From the NCBI RefSeq assembly GCF_000373645.1, contig NZ_KB892017.1, forward strand, positions 57,567-121,566: a stretch of 64,000 nucleotides of DNA, in the 5' to 3' direction. Position numbers and translations under genes: made by a program. Shown here one piece after another: positions 16,165 through 23,800 of this stretch. Within the stretch, counting starts at the first letter, position 1; every line of letters begins with the position of its first letter. Under the pieces are notes generated by a model. That model was not told the DNA's origin and did not search any database. It saw only the letters and a list, made by a program, of their open reading frames with translations. The stretch is from Streptomyces sp. ATexAB-D23. GTDB taxonomy: Bacteria; Actinomycetota; Actinomycetes; Streptomycetales; Streptomycetaceae.

Positions 16165-16848
16165 CTACGGGCACAGCCGCTCGACGCGCCACTTTCCGTC
16201 CCGGCCGCCCTCGCGGACGTAGCGCAGCCGGTCGTGGAGCCGGTTCTCGTGGCCCTGCCAGAATTCGATCGTGTCGGGGACGACCCGGAATCCGCCCCAG
16301 TGCGGGGGCGCGGGGACCTTCTCGCCCTCGGGGTAGCGGGCGGCAAGCTCCTCGTAGCGCCGGACCAGTTCGTCGCGGTCGCCGATCACCGTCGACTGGT
16401 CGCTCGCCCAGGCACCGAGCTGGGAGCCGTGCGGGCGGGTGCGGAAGTAGGCGACGGTCTCCTCGCGGGGGACGCGGGAGGCGGTGCCGGTGACGATGAC
16501 CTGGCGGGCCAGCGGGTGCCAGGGGAAGAGCAGCGAGACGTACGGGTTGGCGGCCAGCTCGCGGCCCTTGCGGGACTCGTAGTTCGTGAAGAAGACAAAG
16601 CCGCGCGCGTCGTACATCTTCAGCAGCACCGTGCGGGAGGACGGGCGGCCCTCGGGGGTCGCCGTGGACACCACCATGGCGTTCGGCTCGTGGAGCATCC
16701 CGCCGGCGGCGACCTGCCGGAACCAGCGGGCGAACTGGTCCATCGGGTCGGGGGCGAGGCCGTCCTCGGTGAAGCTCTCGGAACGGTACTGCTCGCGCAT
16801 CGCGGCCGGATCGGTGGTGGAATCGGAGGAGGAGTCTGCGGTGGGCAC
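16165..16848 (-). CDS. pdxH: pyridoxamine 5'-phosphate oxidase
   Basis: PdxH uses FMN and oxygen to convert pyridoxine- or pyridoxamine-phosphate into pyridoxal 5'-phosphate. The 227-residue length is typical. Conserved elements are MREQYRSESFTEDGLAPDPM, the substrate region NAMVVSTATPEGRPSSRTVL, the FMN-binding FVFFTNYESRKGRELAANPY, and the C-terminal signature region EFWQGHENRLHDRLRYVREG. GTG 16848 gives the expected N-terminal length; the frame stays open far upstream without start support. It is divergent from the citrate synthase gene. Confidence 0.95.
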   Translation of the reverse strand: MPTADSSSDSTTDPAAMREQYRSESFTEDGLAPDPMDQFARWFRQVAAGGMLHEPNAMVVSTATPEGRPSSRTVLLKMYDARGFVFFTNYESRKGRELAANPYVSLLFPWHPLARQVIVTGTASRVPREETVAYFRTRPHGSQLGAWASDQSTVIGDRDELVRRYEELAARYPEGEKVPAPPHWGGFRVVPDTIEFWQGHENRLHDRLRYVREGGRDGKWRVERLCP

Positions 16849-17016
16849 GGGCCCATCCTGCCGCAGCGGACGGGCACGAAGCAGGTCCGCCCGCCGTTGG
16901 ACGGGGAAGGGGCGGCTGTGCCGGATGTCACGCTTCCCGGGCCCGTCGGAACCCGCCAGTATCGGGGGTGGGCCTCCGGGCCCGCCCGCAAGCCGTCGAT
17001 CCGAGGGAGCCGCCTG

Positions 17017-18126
17017 ATGTCCGACTTCGTACCCGGACTCGAAGGAGTCGTCGCGTTCGAGACGGAAATCGCCGAACCCGACAAGGAGGGCGGTTCGCTC
17101 CGGTACCGGGGCGTCGACATCGAGGATCTCGTCGGCCACGTGTCCTTCGGCAACGTGTGGGGGCTGCTGGTGGACGGGGCCTTCAAGCCCGGTCTGCCGC
17201 CCGCCGAGCCGTTCCCGATCCCGGTGCACTCCGGTGACATCCGGGTCGACGTGCAGTCCGCGCTCGCCATGCTCGCCCCGGTGTGGGGGCTGAAGCCGCT
17301 GCTGGACATCGACGAGGAGACCGCCCGCGAGAACCTGGCGCGGGCCGCCGTGATGGCCCTGTCGTACGTGGCGCAGTCGGCGCGCGGGCAGGGCCGGCCG
17401 ATGGTCCCGCAGCGCGAGATCGACAAGGCAGAGTCCGTCGTGGAGCGGTTCATGATCCGCTGGCGCGGCGAGCCGGACCCCCGGCACGTCAAGGCCGTGG
17501 ACGCGTACTGGACGTCCGCCGCCGAGCACGGGATGAACGCGTCCACGTTCACCGCCCGGGTGATCGCCTCGACCGGCGCCGACGTGGCCGCCGCGCTGTC
17601 CGGCGCGGTGGGCGCCATGTCGGGCCCGCTGCACGGCGGCGCCCCCTCCCGCGTCCTCGGCATGATCGAGGAGATCGAGCGGACCGGGGACGCCACGGCC
17701 TACGTGAAGAAGGCGCTGGACAAGGGCGAGCGGCTGATGGGCTTCGGCCACCGCGTCTACCGGGCCGAGGACCCTCGTGCCCGGGTCCTGCGCCGCACCG
17801 CCGAGGAGTTGGGCGCGCCCAGGTTCGAGGTGGCGCAGGCGCTGGAGAAGGCGGCGCTGGAGGAGCTGCACGCCCGGCGCCCGGACCGGGTCCTCGCGAC
17901 GAACGTGGAGTTCTGGGCGGCGATCATGCTGGACTTCGCCGAGGTCCCCGCGCACATGTTCACGTCGATGTTCACGTGTGCCCGTACGGCGGGCTGGTCG
18001 GCCCACATCCTGGAGCAGAAGCGGACGGGCCGCCTGGTGCGCCCGTCGGCGCGGTACGTGGGACCGGGCCCGCGCAGCCCCCGCGAGATCGACGGGTTCG
18101 GCGAGCTGGCGGATCTGGGGAACTGA
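17017..18126 (+). CDS. citrate synthase (second-isozyme type)
   Basis: The enzyme condenses acetyl-CoA with oxaloacetate, or possibly propionyl-CoA in a methylcitrate branch. The 369-residue protein has the small-type bacterial layout: LRYRGVDIEDLVGHVSFGNV near the start, AGAMSGPLHGG-type His loop (VGAMSGPLHGGAPSRVLGMI), GFGHRVYRAEDPRARVLRRT with His and Arg, and the catalytic Asp region near LDFAEVPAHMFTSMFTCART. It is shorter than type I citrate synthases, as expected for this clade. ATG 17017 follows a GAGGGAG site. It sits 168 bp from divergent pdxH, and a strong hairpin follows its stop. Confidence 0.93.
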   Translation: MSDFVPGLEGVVAFETEIAEPDKEGGSLRYRGVDIEDLVGHVSFGNVWGLLVDGAFKPGLPPAEPFPIPVHSGDIRVDVQSALAMLAPVWGLKPLLDIDEETARENLARAAVMALSYVAQSARGQGRPMVPQREIDKAESVVERFMIRWRGEPDPRHVKAVDAYWTSAAEHGMNASTFTARVIASTGADVAAALSGAVGAMSGPLHGGAPSRVLGMIEEIERTGDATAYVKKALDKGERLMGFGHRVYRAEDPRARVLRRTAEELGAPRFEVAQALEKAALEELHARRPDRVLATNVEFWAAIMLDFAEVPAHMFTSMFTCARTAGWSAHILEQKRTGRLVRPSARYVGPGPRSPREIDGFGELADLGN

Positions 18127-18147
18127 GAGCGCCGCGACAGCGCAGGC

Positions 18148-18189
18148 GCGCCGGCCCCCTCCTCGCCCTCGCCCGGAGGGGGCCGGCGC
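18148..18189 (+). terminator. terminator after citrate synthase
   Basis: A perfect 15-bp stem GCGCCGGCCCCCTCC / GGAGGGGGCCGGCGC has a 12-nt loop and lies 21 bp after the stop codon. There is no U-tract. Confidence 0.7.
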
Positions 18190-18264
18190 CGCGCTGCCAC
18201 AATGTTGTCCACCGTGCCCGGACAGAACGCCGGCCCCGTCGGCGGTGAAGCAGAGGTGGACCGC

Positions 18265-19038
18265 ATGAGTGTGTCGACACGGCCGCAGAACGAGCGCTGG
18301 ATCGTCGGCCGGATGGCTGTCGGGACCGCGCGTACCCGGCTGATCTGCGTGCCGCAGTCGGGGGCCGGCGCCGGGGCGTTCGCGGGTTGGCGCAAGTACA
18401 TCCCGCAGGGGTACGAGCTGGCTCCGGTCGAACTGCCGGGCCGGGGCACCCGGGACGCCGAGCCGATGCCGGCGGACTTCGGCACGCTGGCCGACAGGCT
18501 GCTGACCGGCCTGACCCCCGAATTCGGCATGCCGTACGTGCTGTTCGGGCACAGCTTCGGCGGGGCCCTGGTCTACGAGCTGAGCCGCCGGATCGAGGCC
18601 CGGGGGCTGCCCGCCCCGGTGGCCACCGTCGTATCGGGCTTCCGGGCCCCGCACACCCCGCCCACGACGGCCGTGTACGAGGCGTCCGACGAAGAGCTGC
18701 TGGACTGGCTGATCCGCAACGGCGGGATGCCGGAGGAACTGCTCGCGTACAAGGCGTTCGTGCGTCAGATCATGGGGTACATACGCACCGATCTGCGGAT
18801 CGCCGAGAGCTACTCGCTCGACGAACCGGCGCCGCTGCCGGGCCCGTTGCACGTGTTCGGCGGCACGGACGACCAGGTGACGCCGCCCGGCCGACTGCCC
18901 GAGTGGCGGGCCTGCGCCGGCTCCGACTTCTCGCTGACGCTGCTGCCCGGCGGCCACAACTACCCCCACGCCGACCCGGCAGCGATGGTGGCCGCGCTCA
19001 TGAACGTCCTCGCGTCCACGCCGTCGCGCACCGGGTGA
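18265..19038 (+). CDS. type II thioesterase / alpha-beta hydrolase
   Basis: The 257-residue protein matches editing thioesterases of polyketide and non-ribosomal peptide systems. Landmarks are RLICVPQSGAGAGAFAGWRK near the start, LPGRGTRDAEP, the nucleophile elbow LFGHSFGGALVYELSRR, the acid region FGGTDDQVTPPG, and the His in LLPGGHNYPHADP. ATG 18265 has GAGGTGG upstream and suits the family. No megasynthase lies in the window, so it may serve one elsewhere or act as a general acyl hydrolase. Its 3' end is embedded in the first unit of an 86-bp tandem triplication. Confidence 0.85.
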   Translation: MSVSTRPQNERWIVGRMAVGTARTRLICVPQSGAGAGAFAGWRKYIPQGYELAPVELPGRGTRDAEPMPADFGTLADRLLTGLTPEFGMPYVLFGHSFGGALVYELSRRIEARGLPAPVATVVSGFRAPHTPPTTAVYEASDEELLDWLIRNGGMPEELLAYKAFVRQIMGYIRTDLRIAESYSLDEPAPLPGPLHVFGGTDDQVTPPGRLPEWRACAGSDFSLTLLPGGHNYPHADPAAMVAALMNVLASTPSRTG

Positions 19039-19250
19039 CGGCGTGCGGCGGGCCCGCCGTCAGGGCCGGTCGAGCGCCGCTGCTCATGAACGTCCTCGCG
19101 TCCACGCCGTCTTACACCGGGTGACGGCGTGCGACGGGCCCGCCGTCAGGGCCGGTCGAGCGCCGCTGCTCATGAACGTCCTCGCGTCCACGCCGTCGCA
19201 CACCGGGTGACGGCGTGCGACGGGCCCGCCGTCAGGGCCGGTCGAGCGCC
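18997..19250. repeat. 86-bp tandem triplication spanning two convergent gene ends
   Basis: Three head-to-tail units start at 18997, 19083 and 19169, each beginning CTCATGAACGTCCTCGCGTC. Each unit contains the last 13 codons and stop of the thioesterase gene plus the last codons of the minus-strand GNAT gene. Only the first copy of the former and the last copy of the latter are in use. Units differ at a few positions (CGCGCAC, CTTACAC, CGCACAC), so the event is not brand new. Confidence 0.92.
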
Positions 19251-19777
19251 CAGGTCTGGAGGGCGTACGGACGCCCCTTCTCGACGCCCTCGATGAGCGG
19301 GACGCCGAGCAGCCGGAAGCCGGTGGCGGTGGCCACGGCGACGCTGGCGGCGTTCTCCGGCTCCAGCTCCAGGATCACCCGGTCGACGCCCAGTTCCCCG
19401 AAGGCGTACGCGGCCATCACCCGCACCGCCCGCCCGGCGAGCCCCTGCCCGCGGTGGGCGGGCCCGACCGCGTAACCGATCTCGGTGCCCTCGGGGGCGC
19501 GGCGCAGCATCACCTCACCGAGCGGGGCGCCGCCGTCGAGCGTGATGGCGAGCAGCACGGCCGTGCCGTCCGCCCGCAGCTGCCGGGCCTTCACCAGCCG
19601 CTCGCGGGCGGCCCCGGCGTCGAAGGGGGAGACGATCGGCGTCCAGTGCGCGATGTCGGGGTGGTCGAACAGCTCCGGCATCGCGGCCAGGTCCTGTTCC
19701 GTCCAGTCGCGCAGCACGAGCCCCTCACCCGTGAGTTCGACGTGGTCGGGAAAGGGAGGTGTGGTGCTGCTGCTCAT
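19232..19777 (-). CDS. GNAT-family N-acetyltransferase
   Basis: The 181-residue acetyltransferase is of the RimJ/RimL-like type. It has an opening strand LVLRDWTEQDLAAMPELFDH, the acetyl-CoA pyrophosphate loop VGPAHRGQGLAGRAVRVMAA, and the terminal N-A-S motif region LELEPENAASVAVATATGFR. ATG 19777 is preferred to ATG 19789. The target (ribosomal protein, antibiotic or other amine) cannot be read from sequence. The 3' end lies in the last unit of the 86-bp triplication and is convergent with the thioesterase gene. Confidence 0.88.
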   Translation of the reverse strand: MSSSTTPPFPDHVELTGEGLVLRDWTEQDLAAMPELFDHPDIAHWTPIVSPFDAGAARERLVKARQLRADGTAVLLAITLDGGAPLGEVMLRRAPEGTEIGYAVGPAHRGQGLAGRAVRVMAAYAFGELGVDRVILELEPENAASVAVATATGFRLLGVPLIEGVEKGRPYALQTWALDRP

Positions 19778-19962
19778 GCTGCGGACCATATACGCGCGAC
19801 TTTGCCGACACCAAGGCGTTTCCGCGCCGCACTCCGGCTCCCCGGACACGGACACCGTCCGGGCCCGGCCCCGGCCTGCCCGCGCGGTCCGCTGGACACC
19901 TGGTACGACAGCGCGATCAGGTCGCTCGCCGCCGGCCTGCCCGCGCGGTCGGCAGAACGCTC

Positions 19963-20556
19963 TCAGCCCAGTGCCCCGTCCACCAGCTCCGCCCACTGGG
20001 CGACGACCTTGCGGCGGCGGGCGGTGTCGTCGGTGAGGACATTGGCGAGGCCCAGCCCCCGGGCCATGTCGAGCAGCCCCTGCACGGTCTCCCGCACACC
20101 GGGCTTCGCCTCGTCGGCGCGCAGGAGGTGGACGGCGATGCGGTGGGTCTCGCGGCCCACCCGGGCCTCCAGCTCCGTCACCCTGGGCCGCAGCTGCTCC
20201 TCGTTGGAGGCGGCGACCCAGAGCTGGAGGGCGGCGCGGAAGAGGGGGCCGGTGTAGAGGTCGACCAGGGCGGCGACGACGGCGGCGCGGTCCTGGTCGG
20301 GGACGGCGCGCAGGGCGGCGGAGCGTTCCTCGGCGACGTACTCGACGGCGGCGGTGAACAGGTCCTCGCGGGTGGGGAAGTGGTGCTGGGCGGCGCCGCG
20401 CGAGACCCCGGCGCGTTCGGCGACGACGGCGACGGTGGAACCGGCCCAGCCGTGTTCGGCGAGGCAGGCCACCGCGGCCTCCAGGAGGCGCCGGCGGGTG
20501 GCCCGGCTGCGGTCCTGCTTGGGGCCCGTGCTGCCGCCCGGTGTCACAACGCCCAT
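19963..20556 (-). CDS. TetR-family regulator of acyl-CoA catabolism (predicted)
   Basis: The 197-residue protein has an N-terminal TetR HTH (ATRRRLLEAAVACLAEHGWA; VAVVAERAGVSRGAAQHHFP) and an all-helical ligand domain with the C-terminal fold common among TetR regulators of fatty-acid and branched-chain acyl-CoA genes. ATG 20556 overlaps the end of the enoyl-CoA hydratase gene by 13 bp, so the pair forms one operon. A 22-bp dyad upstream of that operon recurs before the carboxylase operon at 39.8 kb, so it is the best candidate repressor for both. Ligand unknown, likely an acyl-CoA. Confidence 0.85.
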   Translation of the reverse strand: MGVVTPGGSTGPKQDRSRATRRRLLEAAVACLAEHGWAGSTVAVVAERAGVSRGAAQHHFPTREDLFTAAVEYVAEERSAALRAVPDQDRAAVVAALVDLYTGPLFRAALQLWVAASNEEQLRPRVTELEARVGRETHRIAVHLLRADEAKPGVRETVQGLLDMARGLGLANVLTDDTARRRKVVAQWAELVDGALG

Positions 20557-21281
20557 GCGGGGTCCCGTCGTTCGAGGAAGGCCGTCATCCCCTCCCGCGC
20601 CTCGGCGGAGGCGAAGAGCTGTGCGGAGCGGGCGATGAGGTCTTCGGCGTGCTGGTCGAAGCTGTCCAGCACAGTAGCCGCGACCAGCTCCTTGGACGCG
20701 GCCAGCCCCTGCGGGGACGCCTTGCGCAGCCCGTCCAGCAGGGGCCCGAGCGCGAGGTCCACGTCCTCGGCGGCCAGGGTCACCAGCCCGATGCGGGCGG
20801 CCTCCGCCGCGTCGAACCTCTCCCCGGTGAGGTAGTACCGGGCGGCGGCCCGTGCGTCGATGCGGGGCAGCAACGGCAAGGAGATCACGGCGGGCGCGAG
20901 GCCGAGCCGCGACTCGGTGAGCGCGAAGGTGGCCTCCGGCCCGGCCACGGACATGTCGCACGCCCCGAGGAGCCCGAGCCCGCCGGCCCGGACGTGCCCG
21001 GTGACCCGCGCGACGACCGGCTTGGGCAGCGCGACGATGCTCCGCATGAGGGCGACGAAATCGTGCGGGTCGGCCGGGGCCTTGAGATCGGCGCCGGCAC
21101 AGAAGGTGTTGCCGGTGTGGGTGAGGACGACGGCCCGTACGGAGTCGTCGGCCGCACAGCCCGCCAGGGCCTCGGCCAACTCGGCGACGAGCCCGGCGCC
21201 GAGGGCGTTCCGGTTGGCGGGCGAGTCGAGCGTGAGGGTGGTGATGCCGCGCGCGTGGGCGGGCGGGGCGAGCTGACTCAT
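20544..21281 (-). CDS. enoyl-CoA hydratase/isomerase family protein
   Basis: The 245-residue crotonase-fold enzyme has the first oxyanion strand GITTLTLDSPANRNALGAGL, then TGNTFCAGADLKAPADPHDF and the second-oxyanion region GGLGLLGACDMSVAGPEATF with TESRLGLAPAVISLPLL. In the catabolism proposed for the downstream regulon it could hydrate 3-methylglutaconyl-CoA or a related enoyl-CoA. ATG 21281 is preferred; the frame runs to 21404. It is first in an operon with the overlapping TetR gene. Confidence 0.9.
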   Translation of the reverse strand: MSQLAPPAHARGITTLTLDSPANRNALGAGLVAELAEALAGCAADDSVRAVVLTHTGNTFCAGADLKAPADPHDFVALMRSIVALPKPVVARVTGHVRAGGLGLLGACDMSVAGPEATFALTESRLGLAPAVISLPLLPRIDARAAARYYLTGERFDAAEAARIGLVTLAAEDVDLALGPLLDGLRKASPQGLAASKELVAATVLDSFDQHAEDLIARSAQLFASAEAREGMTAFLERRDPAWAL

Positions 21282-21344
21282 GGATCGCGCTCCCTCTGCT
21301 TCTCTGCGGGCCGTCGCGTCGAGCGTGGCAGCAGGAACAAGAAC

Positions 21345-21366
21345 AATCAAGCGCGCTTGCATGATT
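21345..21366. promoter_or_regulatory. 22-bp dyad operator, site 1 (hydratase-TetR operon)
   Basis: The sequence AATCAAGCGCGCTTGCATGATT contains the perfect palindrome CAAGCGCGCTTG and lies 64 bp upstream of the hydratase start. It matches site 2 at 39853-39874 at 20 of 22 positions, differing only in the two central bases. The context suggests autoregulation by the TetR protein. Confidence 0.7.
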
Positions 21367-21382
21367 CTGACACCGCCGCAGG

Positions 21383-21652
21383 GCCGCCCGCCCTGCCCTG
21401 GCACCGGCCGGCTTCGCCCCGGTCTCCTGGGAACCCGTCACTCTCGACATGGGCGGCACCCCGGCCGAGGTCTGGGAGTCCGTCACCGGGGTCCTTTACG
21501 ACATGACGGTCCTGGACGAAGACCGGACCGAGGAACTGCGCGAGGAGTTCATCCATGGCTCCGCCCCACTCGTGACCCCTGAAGGCCGTCTCCCGTGCGG
21601 CAAGCGGGTCGTCACCGTTACGGCGGTGCTGGGGAGTGCGGCGGGGAGCTGA
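21383..21652 (+). pseudogene. truncated SAM-dependent methyltransferase-like 3' end
   Basis: The frame is open without a plausible start and encodes LAPAGFAPVSWEPVTLDMGG, then TPAEVWESVTGVLYDMTVLD and TPEGRLPCGKRVVTVTAVLG. This looks like the last ~80 residues of a class I methyltransferase. The upstream two thirds are missing, ending next to the TetR operator and promoter region. An ATG at 21449 could express 67 residues, but these lack a SAM-binding site. Confidence 0.45.
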
Positions 21653-21727
21653 TCCCTCCCACGACCGGGGCCACCCGCGGGCGCGCCCCGGTCCACGCGG
21701 GACCGGGGCGCGTGAACTCGGCTCGGG

Positions 21728-21844
21728 TCAGCAGCCGCTGCCGACGCGCAATGAGGTCATCTTGTCGTTGAAGTGGGACGCCACGGCCGCCTCGGACCCG
21801 CCCGGCTTCACCGAGAACATGCACCCGACGTAGTTGGAATGCTC
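21728..21844 (-). pseudogene. C-terminal fragment of a small (possibly secreted) protein cut by the TnpB element
   Basis: On the minus strand the codons before TAG/TGA at 21728 read NYVGCMFSVKPGGSEAAVAS then HFNDKMTSLRVGSGC. This ends like small beta/gamma-crystallin or peptidase-inhibitor I36 type proteins. The fragment abuts the right end of the TnpB element with no start codon of its own. The matching N-terminal part is not found on the other side. The assignment is tentative. Confidence 0.25.
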
Positions 21845-23091
21845 TTGACGTCCTCTCCGCCCCGAAGGACGGAGATTCCCGCCTGTCTGCCGGTGGTCAC
21901 CGGCTTGGGCTTCGGGTGGGTTCCTGTTTCTTCGCGCTGTGCCGGGACGAGACGTCCTGGTCTTACCCGCGCTCCGCAGGCTGATACGGCCAGTCCGGCC
22001 GCCCTGGCGACGTTGACCGCCGCGTTGATGTCCCGGTCCAGGTGGGCACCGCAGGCCCCGCACGTCCACTCACGGATGTGCAGGGGCTTGGGGCCGTCCT
22101 TTACGCCGCACTGCGAGCACACCTGTGACGTGGGCTCGAAGCGTCCGATGCGGTGGAAGGCGCGCCCGCACAGGGCGGCCTTGTACTCCAGCATTGTGGT
22201 GAACGCCGACCATCCGGCGTCGTGCACGGACTTGGCCATGCGGGTGCGGGCGAGTCCCCTGACCGCCAGGTCTTCCACCGCGACCGCTTGGTTTTCGCGG
22301 ATCAGCTCGGTTGAGAGCCGGTGGTGGAACTCACGCCGCGCATCGGCGGTCCGTGCATGGGCGCGTGCAACCCTGATCCGGGCCTTCGCCCGGTTCTTCG
22401 ACCCCTTCGCCTTGCGGCTGAGATTCTGCTGCGCCTTCTTCAGTTTCTTCTCGGCCCGGCGCAGGAAGCGGGGGCTGTCGATCTTCGTACCGTCGGAGAG
22501 GACCGCGAAGTGGGTCAGGCCCAGGTCGATGCCGACGACGTTGTCCGTGGCGGGCAGTGTCCCGGGCCCGGTCCCGACCACGAACGAGGCGAAGTATCTA
22601 CCGGCCGAGTCCTTGACCACGGTCACCGTCGACGGAACGGACGGCAGGGCCCGCGACCACTTCACGGCCAGGTCGCCGACCTTGGGGAGCCTGAGCTTCC
22701 CACCGGTCGTGATCTTCCACCCGGCGTTCGCGGTGAACCGGACCGACTGCCGGGTGTCCTTGCGGGACTTGAACCGGGGCGGTCCCATCTTCGGGCGCTT
22801 GCCCTTGAGGCCGTCGAAGAAGTTCTTGTACGCGGTGTCCAGGTCACGCAGGGACTGCTGCAACACGACCGACGACACCTCGGCGAGCCATGCCCGCCCG
22901 GGCGTCTTCTTCGAGGCGGTGAGCCGCCTGGACAACTCTCCGGACGGGATGAACGGCAGACCGGCAGCGCGGGCAGTCTCACGGGCCCGAAGGGCGTCGT
23001 TGAAGACAACCCGGGCGCACCCGAACGCCCTCGCCAACGCCATCCGCTGACCGGCACTCGGGTACACCCGGAAGCTGTACCGAAGCTGCAT
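21808..23091 (-). CDS. tnpB: TnpB-family RNA-guided nuclease (IS200/IS605-IS1341 type)
   Basis: The ~427-residue protein looks intact. It starts MQLRYSFRVYPSAGQRMALA and has the RuvC-like catalytic residues in VGIDLGLTHFAVLSDGT (Asp), AVAVEDLAVRGL (Glu) and HLDRDINAAVN (Asp). A four-Cys zinc finger lies in SQVCSQCGVKDGPKP and EWTCGACGAHL. TnpB proteins cut DNA guided by an omega-RNA made from the element's right end. No tnpA is present, so the element is non-autonomous for transposition. The reading frame continues through the right-end hairpin, so the last ~11 residues are encoded by flanking DNA. ATG 23091 fits the family; GTG 23100 is an alternative. Confidence 0.93.
   Translation of the reverse strand: MQLRYSFRVYPSAGQRMALARAFGCARVVFNDALRARETARAAGLPFIPSGELSRRLTASKKTPGRAWLAEVSSVVLQQSLRDLDTAYKNFFDGLKGKRPKMGPPRFKSRKDTRQSVRFTANAGWKITTGGKLRLPKVGDLAVKWSRALPSVPSTVTVVKDSAGRYFASFVVGTGPGTLPATDNVVGIDLGLTHFAVLSDGTKIDSPRFLRRAEKKLKKAQQNLSRKAKGSKNRAKARIRVARAHARTADARREFHHRLSTELIRENQAVAVEDLAVRGLARTRMAKSVHDAGWSAFTTMLEYKAALCGRAFHRIGRFEPTSQVCSQCGVKDGPKPLHIREWTCGACGAHLDRDINAAVNVARAAGLAVSACGARVRPGRLVPAQREETGTHPKPKPVTTGRQAGISVLRGGEDVKSIPTTSGACSR
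21845..21880 (-). ncRNA. right end of the TnpB element / omega-RNA 3' hairpin
   Basis: On the minus strand the stem CTCCGTCC-TTCG-GGGCGGAG (21855-21874) is followed by AGGACGTCAA. This is the typical right-end hairpin and cleavage context of IS605/IS1341 elements and the 3' scaffold of their guide RNA. The guide would then begin GAGCATTCCAACTACG, read from the flank at 21844 downwards. The 5' end of the RNA inside tnpB cannot be placed. Confidence 0.65.
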
Positions 23092-23526
23092 GCCGATCAC
23101 TATACTTTTTGGTTCATGTCACCACGATGGAACCCAAATTCGGACGTACGCACGGGTCGTCATGTCCCCCACCCGCGATCACCGAACCCCAGCCCGACCC
23201 GGCCGCCCGCGAACTGTTCCCCGACGCCTTCCGTGACGCCTTCCGTGACCTTTCGGCCAAGACCTTCTTCCTGTTCTTCGTCGTCGAGGCAGCGCCGGCT
23301 GTCCCGTAATCCCTGGCGGGCAGCCCCTCCTCCCGACGACTGGATCGCCGACCACCGATGAGGAAAGGATCAGGTCGATACGGCCGGACACGAAGGGCGT
23401 CCGGACCACGGTCTCGGCCTCCGGTCCGGCGCTCCATCCCGGATCGCGCCCCAGCACATCGGCAGCAACGCTGTTCCACTCGTCATCGGCGAGCACCGGG
23501 AGAGCGTCACTCCCTGACGAAGGGCC
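23092..23526. other. gene-poor junction between TnpB and the immunity-like gene
   Basis: No well-supported gene is seen. The TnpB left end and a TATAGT-like -10 for tnpB lie near 23100-23110. A 66-codon plus-strand frame at 23109-23309 encodes FPDAFRDAFRDLSAKTFFLF with a repeated element and has no known relative. A minus-strand stretch from 23496 (DDEWNSVAADVLGRDPGWSA) looks protein-like but soon degenerates. A solo repeat arm lies at 23297-23319. The region looks like worn accessory DNA. Confidence 0.5.
23297..23319 (+). repeat. solo arm of the palindromic repeat family (copy E)
   Basis: GGCTGTCCCGTAATCCCTGG matches the left arm of copy A (GGCTGTCCCGTAATTCCTGG) with one difference, and the match continues for three bases with another. 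No core or partner arm follows within 200 bp, so it is a remnant or half-element. It overlaps the end of the 66-codon frame at 23109-23309. Confidence 0.6.
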
Positions 23527-23742
23527 TCACAAGGCGATCGCCCGATAGGCCAAGGCTTGATCGACCACCTCATCGGCCGACAGCTCGCGCTCCGGCGGCC
23601 AGAAGACCAAGTCGCCGACATAGCCGGACGGACAGCCCAGGGCCCTGTCGAGCCTGTGCAGCCACACATCCAGCTCGGCTTCGGAGTCGTAGTCCCCATC
23701 CATGATCCGCCGCACGACCGCAACCGCTTCGGCCCGGTTCAT
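23527..23742 (-). CDS. E9imm-like bacteriocin-immunity family protein
   Basis: The 71-residue acidic protein starts MNRAEAVAVVRRIMDGDYDS and continues EAELDVWLHRLDRALGCPSG YVGDLVFWPPEREL. The layout fits the colicin-E9-immunity-like (E9imm) small proteins annotated in Streptomyces, which are expected to bind and block a nuclease toxin. No intact toxin gene is adjacent. The upstream side is the methyltransferase promoter region and the downstream side is decayed. It may be an orphan immunity gene kept for protection against kin. Confidence 0.55.
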   Translation of the reverse strand: MNRAEAVAVVRRIMDGDYDSEAELDVWLHRLDRALGCPSGYVGDLVFWPPERELSADEVVDQALAYRAIAL

Positions 23743-23800
23743 CTCCACCACTCCCAACCACTCCCACTCCCCTCACACCTCCTAGCCGCCGCCCCGGCTC

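Noticed and set aside
18997..19250. Tandem repeats as a possible CRISPR array
   Set aside because: Units are 86 bp, abut directly with no variable spacers and contain gene ends; it is a segmental triplication.
19871..19950. 19-bp direct repeat CCGGCCTGCCCGCGCGGTC at 19871 and 19932
   Set aside because: It is short and GC-rich with no gene end or symmetry; weaker than the other duplications and possibly chance.
23109..23309. 66-codon ORF containing FRDAFRDLSAKTFF
   Set aside because: No ribosome-binding site, and its end lies in a repeat arm; not listed as a gene.
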